From: Leptasterias polaris
Taxonomy: Eukaryota > Echinodermata > Asteroidea > Forcipulatida > Asteriidae
Assembly (NCBI GenBank): GCA_037783415.1
Contig: JAZGTN010000055.1
Span: forward strand, 186,001 to 250,000
Direction of reading: 5' to 3'
DNA length: 64,000 nucleotides
Shown here: one piece after another, positions 60,750 to 64,000 of the stretch
Layout of the letters: every line of letters starts with the position of its first letter
Numbering within the stretch: the stretch's first letter is position 1
Notes under the pieces: model-generated
The model's database searches: none
What the model was told of the DNA's origin: nothing
The model's input: the letters and a program-made list of their open reading frames with translations, nothing else
Program-made: the position numbers and the translations under genes

Positions 60750-60990
60750 GGGGCCAATTTCATAGCGCTGCTTAATGACCGATTTTGTGCTCACTGCGCA
60801 AGTTTCAATTCTATATCGCTGCCAACCGTATGCACACGAAAAGGCATGCTAACCTTCCATAGCTTACTGAGTAAAAATGAATGACATAACAATGCAAACT
60901 TGTGGTGAAGGCGCAAGCTGGCTGCCTATTTTTCTTGCTATATTGACCGAAAGCTTGCTTACCATAACCAAGCACTATGAAATTGGGCCC
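60750..60990. mobile_element. MITE family C copy
   Basis: It begins GGGGCCAATTTCATAGCGCT-GCTTAA and ends GCACTATGAAATTGGGCCC, a TIR of about 19 bp. From 60991 to 61973 nothing is recognised. Confidence 0.82.
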
Positions 60991-61973
60991 TAACTAGTTA
61001 AATCTCATGAGCTTTTTCAACTCCAAGTTGTGTTGTACATCCATCTTAATAACATCATAGGTTATTTCAAGCTCTTTTGTGGCAAGGGTAATGGACCAAG
61101 CTGAAAAAAATACATCACTGATCAACCTATCCCCCCCAAAAAAAAAATATAAAAATTGTTGATTTCAAAGAATTGTTTTAATCAGCAAAATGAAGCCTCA
61201 TTATCCCCATATATTGAGGCTTTATCAGCTTTATTTGCAAATTATTATAATAATGACTTGACCTCTGAAGGGGTCATGCCAGGTCAAATCTCCAACTCTA
61301 CTGCAAAAGTCATTGCATCATGCACGATTCATGTAACTTTCCCCTTGCCACAAACAAACAAATTGACTATAACAAACAAACAGATACCTCGATCCGGTAA
61401 CAAAAATATGACATTCTTTTAACCAGTGATGTAAAAAAGCGACGTGGCACGAAAGAATATTCGATGAGTGCAGAAGAAGTTCTCAGTTTTTGAGTATGAG
61501 CACTTCATCCTAGTGTTGTATTTGAGAACACTCCTCAAGAGTATGAGTTGTAATTGAGTAATCCATTCCTGCCAACATTGAAAACTCAGTAATAGGAACA
61601 CCAGTCCACAGACAGCGACGCAAGAAGTCGTGCGAGTAAAGCTTATTACATGTACACATATTTAAAGCATGTATTTAAAATGTATTACATGTATTTAAAA
61701 CAGTGTACAAAAATCACTGTATCCTATAAGAAAGTCTCGCAAATGACATCCTCTTTTGCCAGAACTTTTAGTCATTTTCATTGCTGTCATTGTCAGAAAT
61801 AGGAATGTTCTGATTTTTTGCGGCCTGTTATCTAAAAAATCTTGATAAATCCAATTAAATCTTAACAGTTGGCAGGTATGGTAATCCATTCTGTAGTTGG
61901 GTACATTCTCATTCAAAATGGGACAAGAAAAGATACTCAACTATGATTCAAAGTATGAGAGTGAGACTTGCAC

Positions 61974-62265
61974 TTTAAGGGAGCATCTCAAAAGTTGGGT
62001 ACGTTCCAGGCGCAAAAGAATGTTCCAGAAGGGACACACGCCACGCCAGCAATCTATTAGACCGCCAGAATGTTTCGCTGGACCGCATCATTGTGCCGAA
62101 GTACGGGAGCAATCCTACACGAGTGAATATGCGCATTAGTATTGCGAACGTTCCCAATGGAACATTCCGGCTGTCCAACGGAACAGTCTATGAGAACGCA
62201 CTGGAATACTCATTCGATCCAATTTGAATGTTCCTACCGTTCCGACTTTTGAGATGCTCCCTAAA
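61974..62265. mobile_element. MITE family H, 3' of the Rab10-like gene
   Basis: The ends TTTAAGGGAGCATCTCAAAA-GTTGG and CCGACTTTTGAGATGCTCCC-TAAA form a 24-25-bp inverted repeat with two differences. The interior has several GTTCC/GGAAC palindromes (ACGTTCCAGG, AACGTTCCCAATGGAAC). It starts 188 bp beyond the Rab10-like stop codon, so it may lie in that gene's 3' UTR. Confidence 0.85.
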
Positions 62266-62452
62266 CACAGCTCGTATCAAATCAAGAGTAAAATAATCAA
62301 AAGAAGTTGCTGCACTGATGAAGGAGATCTTGAGATTCAATAGATATTTTTCTTCTCTGGTTAAGACAGCGACAAGATCACAACAAGGCGAGGAGAGAGA
62401 AGGATAAGGGGTAAGGGGGTGGGGAATTACACGATAACAACAGCATTGGAAT

Positions 62453-62530
62453 CTAACAGCACTTGTTGGGTCGATTACCATCATCACCTGTTGGTTTGAT
62501 GTTACCAGCTGTTCCGCTTGCTGGATCTTT
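62453..62530 (-). CDS. Rab10-like GTPase, last exon (prenylation tail)
   Basis: After a GGATATCCACAG-type acceptor the phase 0 exon encodes KDPASGTAGNIKPTGDDG, then NRPNKCC and TAG. A CC terminus preceded by a short hydrophilic linker is typical of Rab8/10/13 proteins. It joins in frame to the phase 0 donor at 63378. Confidence 0.87.
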   Translation of the reverse strand, partial: KDPASGTAGNIKPTGDDGNRPNKCC

Positions 62531-63377
62531 CTGTGGATACTGTGAAAGGAAGAAGAAAGATGGATACCCACTTTTAATATGAATTCTATCACAACGGTAC
62601 GCTGTATCAAACAGATCGAGGTAAATCACTTGATCATCCTCTTAATGATAAAGCTCAGTTCAATAGGAATTGATTATTAGTTATTGATCATCAGTAAATT
62701 GCATTAGGTATGCAGCGATAGAAATTTCACCAGGAATAAACAGGAGAGAGAGCTCAGTTAGTTCAACAATTAAAGTATCCTGATATGGAACTTGGTTGAT
62801 GCTAGAGGAAACTGTCTATAGTATACAAAATGTTGTGCAGGCTTTTCGTTTGTTTTAGTTGTTTATTTTTTTTATGAGATATCGCCTAGCATCACAAGGC
62901 CGGACAGCCACTTCAAGCTGAGGGCAACACTTAACTGATTTGGGCTGTAGACCCAAATCAACTGGCACCAGGGACACGTTGCCAACTACTCCTGGGGCTG
63001 AAACAGGGTTATCCCTTTCACAGTCCGTAAGGATATAGGCATGGGTATCATCCATTAGGAGCCTGGCTGGTAGAGCAGAGTGCACTACCTTCCCAACTTA
63101 TGAAGCAATTATGGCTAAGTGATAAACTTTGAATAAGTAGGAATTGAAACTTTGCACGGTGGGAGTACAATCCGGTGATGTTTGCGTTAACACCATGACT
63201 ATACCTCGTTCGAGTAGTGATGGTTCTGAGTGTTGTCAACCACCGGTTCTTCTCAGAACCAACACTGCTCAAAAGATATTTACACATGATGTTACAGCAA
63301 ACCTCACCTGATTATAACCTTGAATGTTTTTTTACAAATATTTATTGATTATGTTTTTTTATTGAATGACTGCGTAC

Positions 63378-63479
63378 CTTCTTTAGAATGTCCTCTGCGA
63401 GTGTCATGAAAGCCTTCTCAACGTTGACGTTAGCCTTGGCACTAGTTTCTAAGAATTTAATGCCGTTCTCCCTCGCAAT
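63378..63479 (-). CDS. Rab10-like GTPase, penultimate exon (G5 motif)
   Basis: This phase 0 exon of 34 codons encodes [20 protein letters not shown] and [33 protein letters not shown] closely follows vertebrate Rab10, more than Rab8 or Rab13 (which have FxxLARDI). The acceptor is GATGTGCAG and the donor GTACGC. Confidence 0.94.
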
Positions 63480-63896
63480 CTGCACATCACATCGAGAACG
63501 GAGGAAAACAAACATAAAACAGGTTAAAAAGATCAAATGTTTTTGGAGAACATTCAACCATTTAATTTAGTATTCTAAAAGCATTTCTTGTAACTTCAAG
63601 CTTCTTTCAAGAGTCATCTAACAATTTCAAAAAAAATATATAGATCTGGACTGTGAATCGATTCAAAAACTTCAGATTTTGATGTACCTGTTGACTTTAG
63701 CCTACCCCAACCTTCCACAAATCAACTTCAACACCCCTTTCTAAACCCGACAGAAATTCATTGTAACCTCAGCAGCATCACTGATGCTAGCCACAAGAAC
63801 AGGCTGTAATACTGAAATGTTACAAAGCTCTAAATATTTGACAGTGGTCAAAAGTTCAAAAGGTCACAAGAAGAGGGGTCAGTCCCCAGTACTTAC

Positions 63897-63986
63897 AGTC
63901 TCTCCCCTTTCTTTGCTGATCATCCTCTTGTCTTCCATGTCACACTTGTTACCCAATAGCATCTTTTCTACATCTTCATTTGCATG
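63897..63986 (-). CDS. rab10: Rab10-like GTPase, G4 exon (gene continues beyond the window)
   Basis: This 30-codon exon (phase 0 to 0) encodes [20 protein letters not shown] and [29 protein letters not shown] is almost exactly the Rab10 signature, and GNKCD is the G4 box. The upstream exons with P-loop and switches lie outside the right edge. Rab10 works in polarised exocytosis, endosome recycling and ER dynamics in other animals. The function here is by homology. Confidence 0.92.
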
Positions 63987-64000
63987 CTGTGGATGTAACA

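Overview
The window is eukaryotic nuclear DNA, most likely from an echinoderm and probably a sea star. It is AT-rich, its genes are split by GT-AG introns, and its intergenic space is crowded with short inverted-repeat transposons. The presence of a coiled-coil fibrinogen-related protein fits, and several MITE termini resemble ones I associate with asteroid genomes. The taxon is an inference from memory, not a search result.

Left part (about 1.4-21.5 kb): one plus-strand gene of four exons encodes a secreted fibrinogen-related protein of 362 aa (signal peptide, Cys-rich stretch, coiled coil, fibrinogen C-terminal domain). Exon 1 is separated from exon 2 by a 17.2-kb intron. That intron holds a full-length antisense L1/Tx1-like LINE (5638-11026, flanked by a perfect 13-bp target duplication), hairpin tandem arrays, repeat blocks rich in TGACGTCA and GGAA/TTCC palindromes, and a TIR element carrying a (GCCGTC)n array. 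A piggyBac-like MITE sits in intron 2. Downstream lie a higher-order minisatellite, a decayed LINE reverse-transcriptase fragment and a broken remnant of a second fibrinogen-domain exon.

Middle and right part (25.6-64 kb): three Rab-type small GTPase genes lie head to tail on the minus strand. Gene 'Rab-B' (32422 to 25639, 5 exons, 225 aa, tail KCSC) is complete. Gene 'Rab-A' (48834 to 42513, 5 coding exons, about 424 aa, long disordered N-terminus, tail CYC) is complete at its 3' end. A Rab10-like gene enters from the right edge, with its last three exons at 63986-62453 and tail NKCC. Every intron position and phase that can be compared is the same in all three, which points to an old tandem duplication. 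The products should be membrane-anchored vesicle-traffic switches.

The introns and spacers of the Rab cluster are filled with at least six MITE families (called A-E and H here), tRNA-derived SINEs, minisatellites, foldback elements and LINE fragments. About 49-62 kb contains no gene I can support. No rRNA, functional tRNA or CRISPR array was seen.
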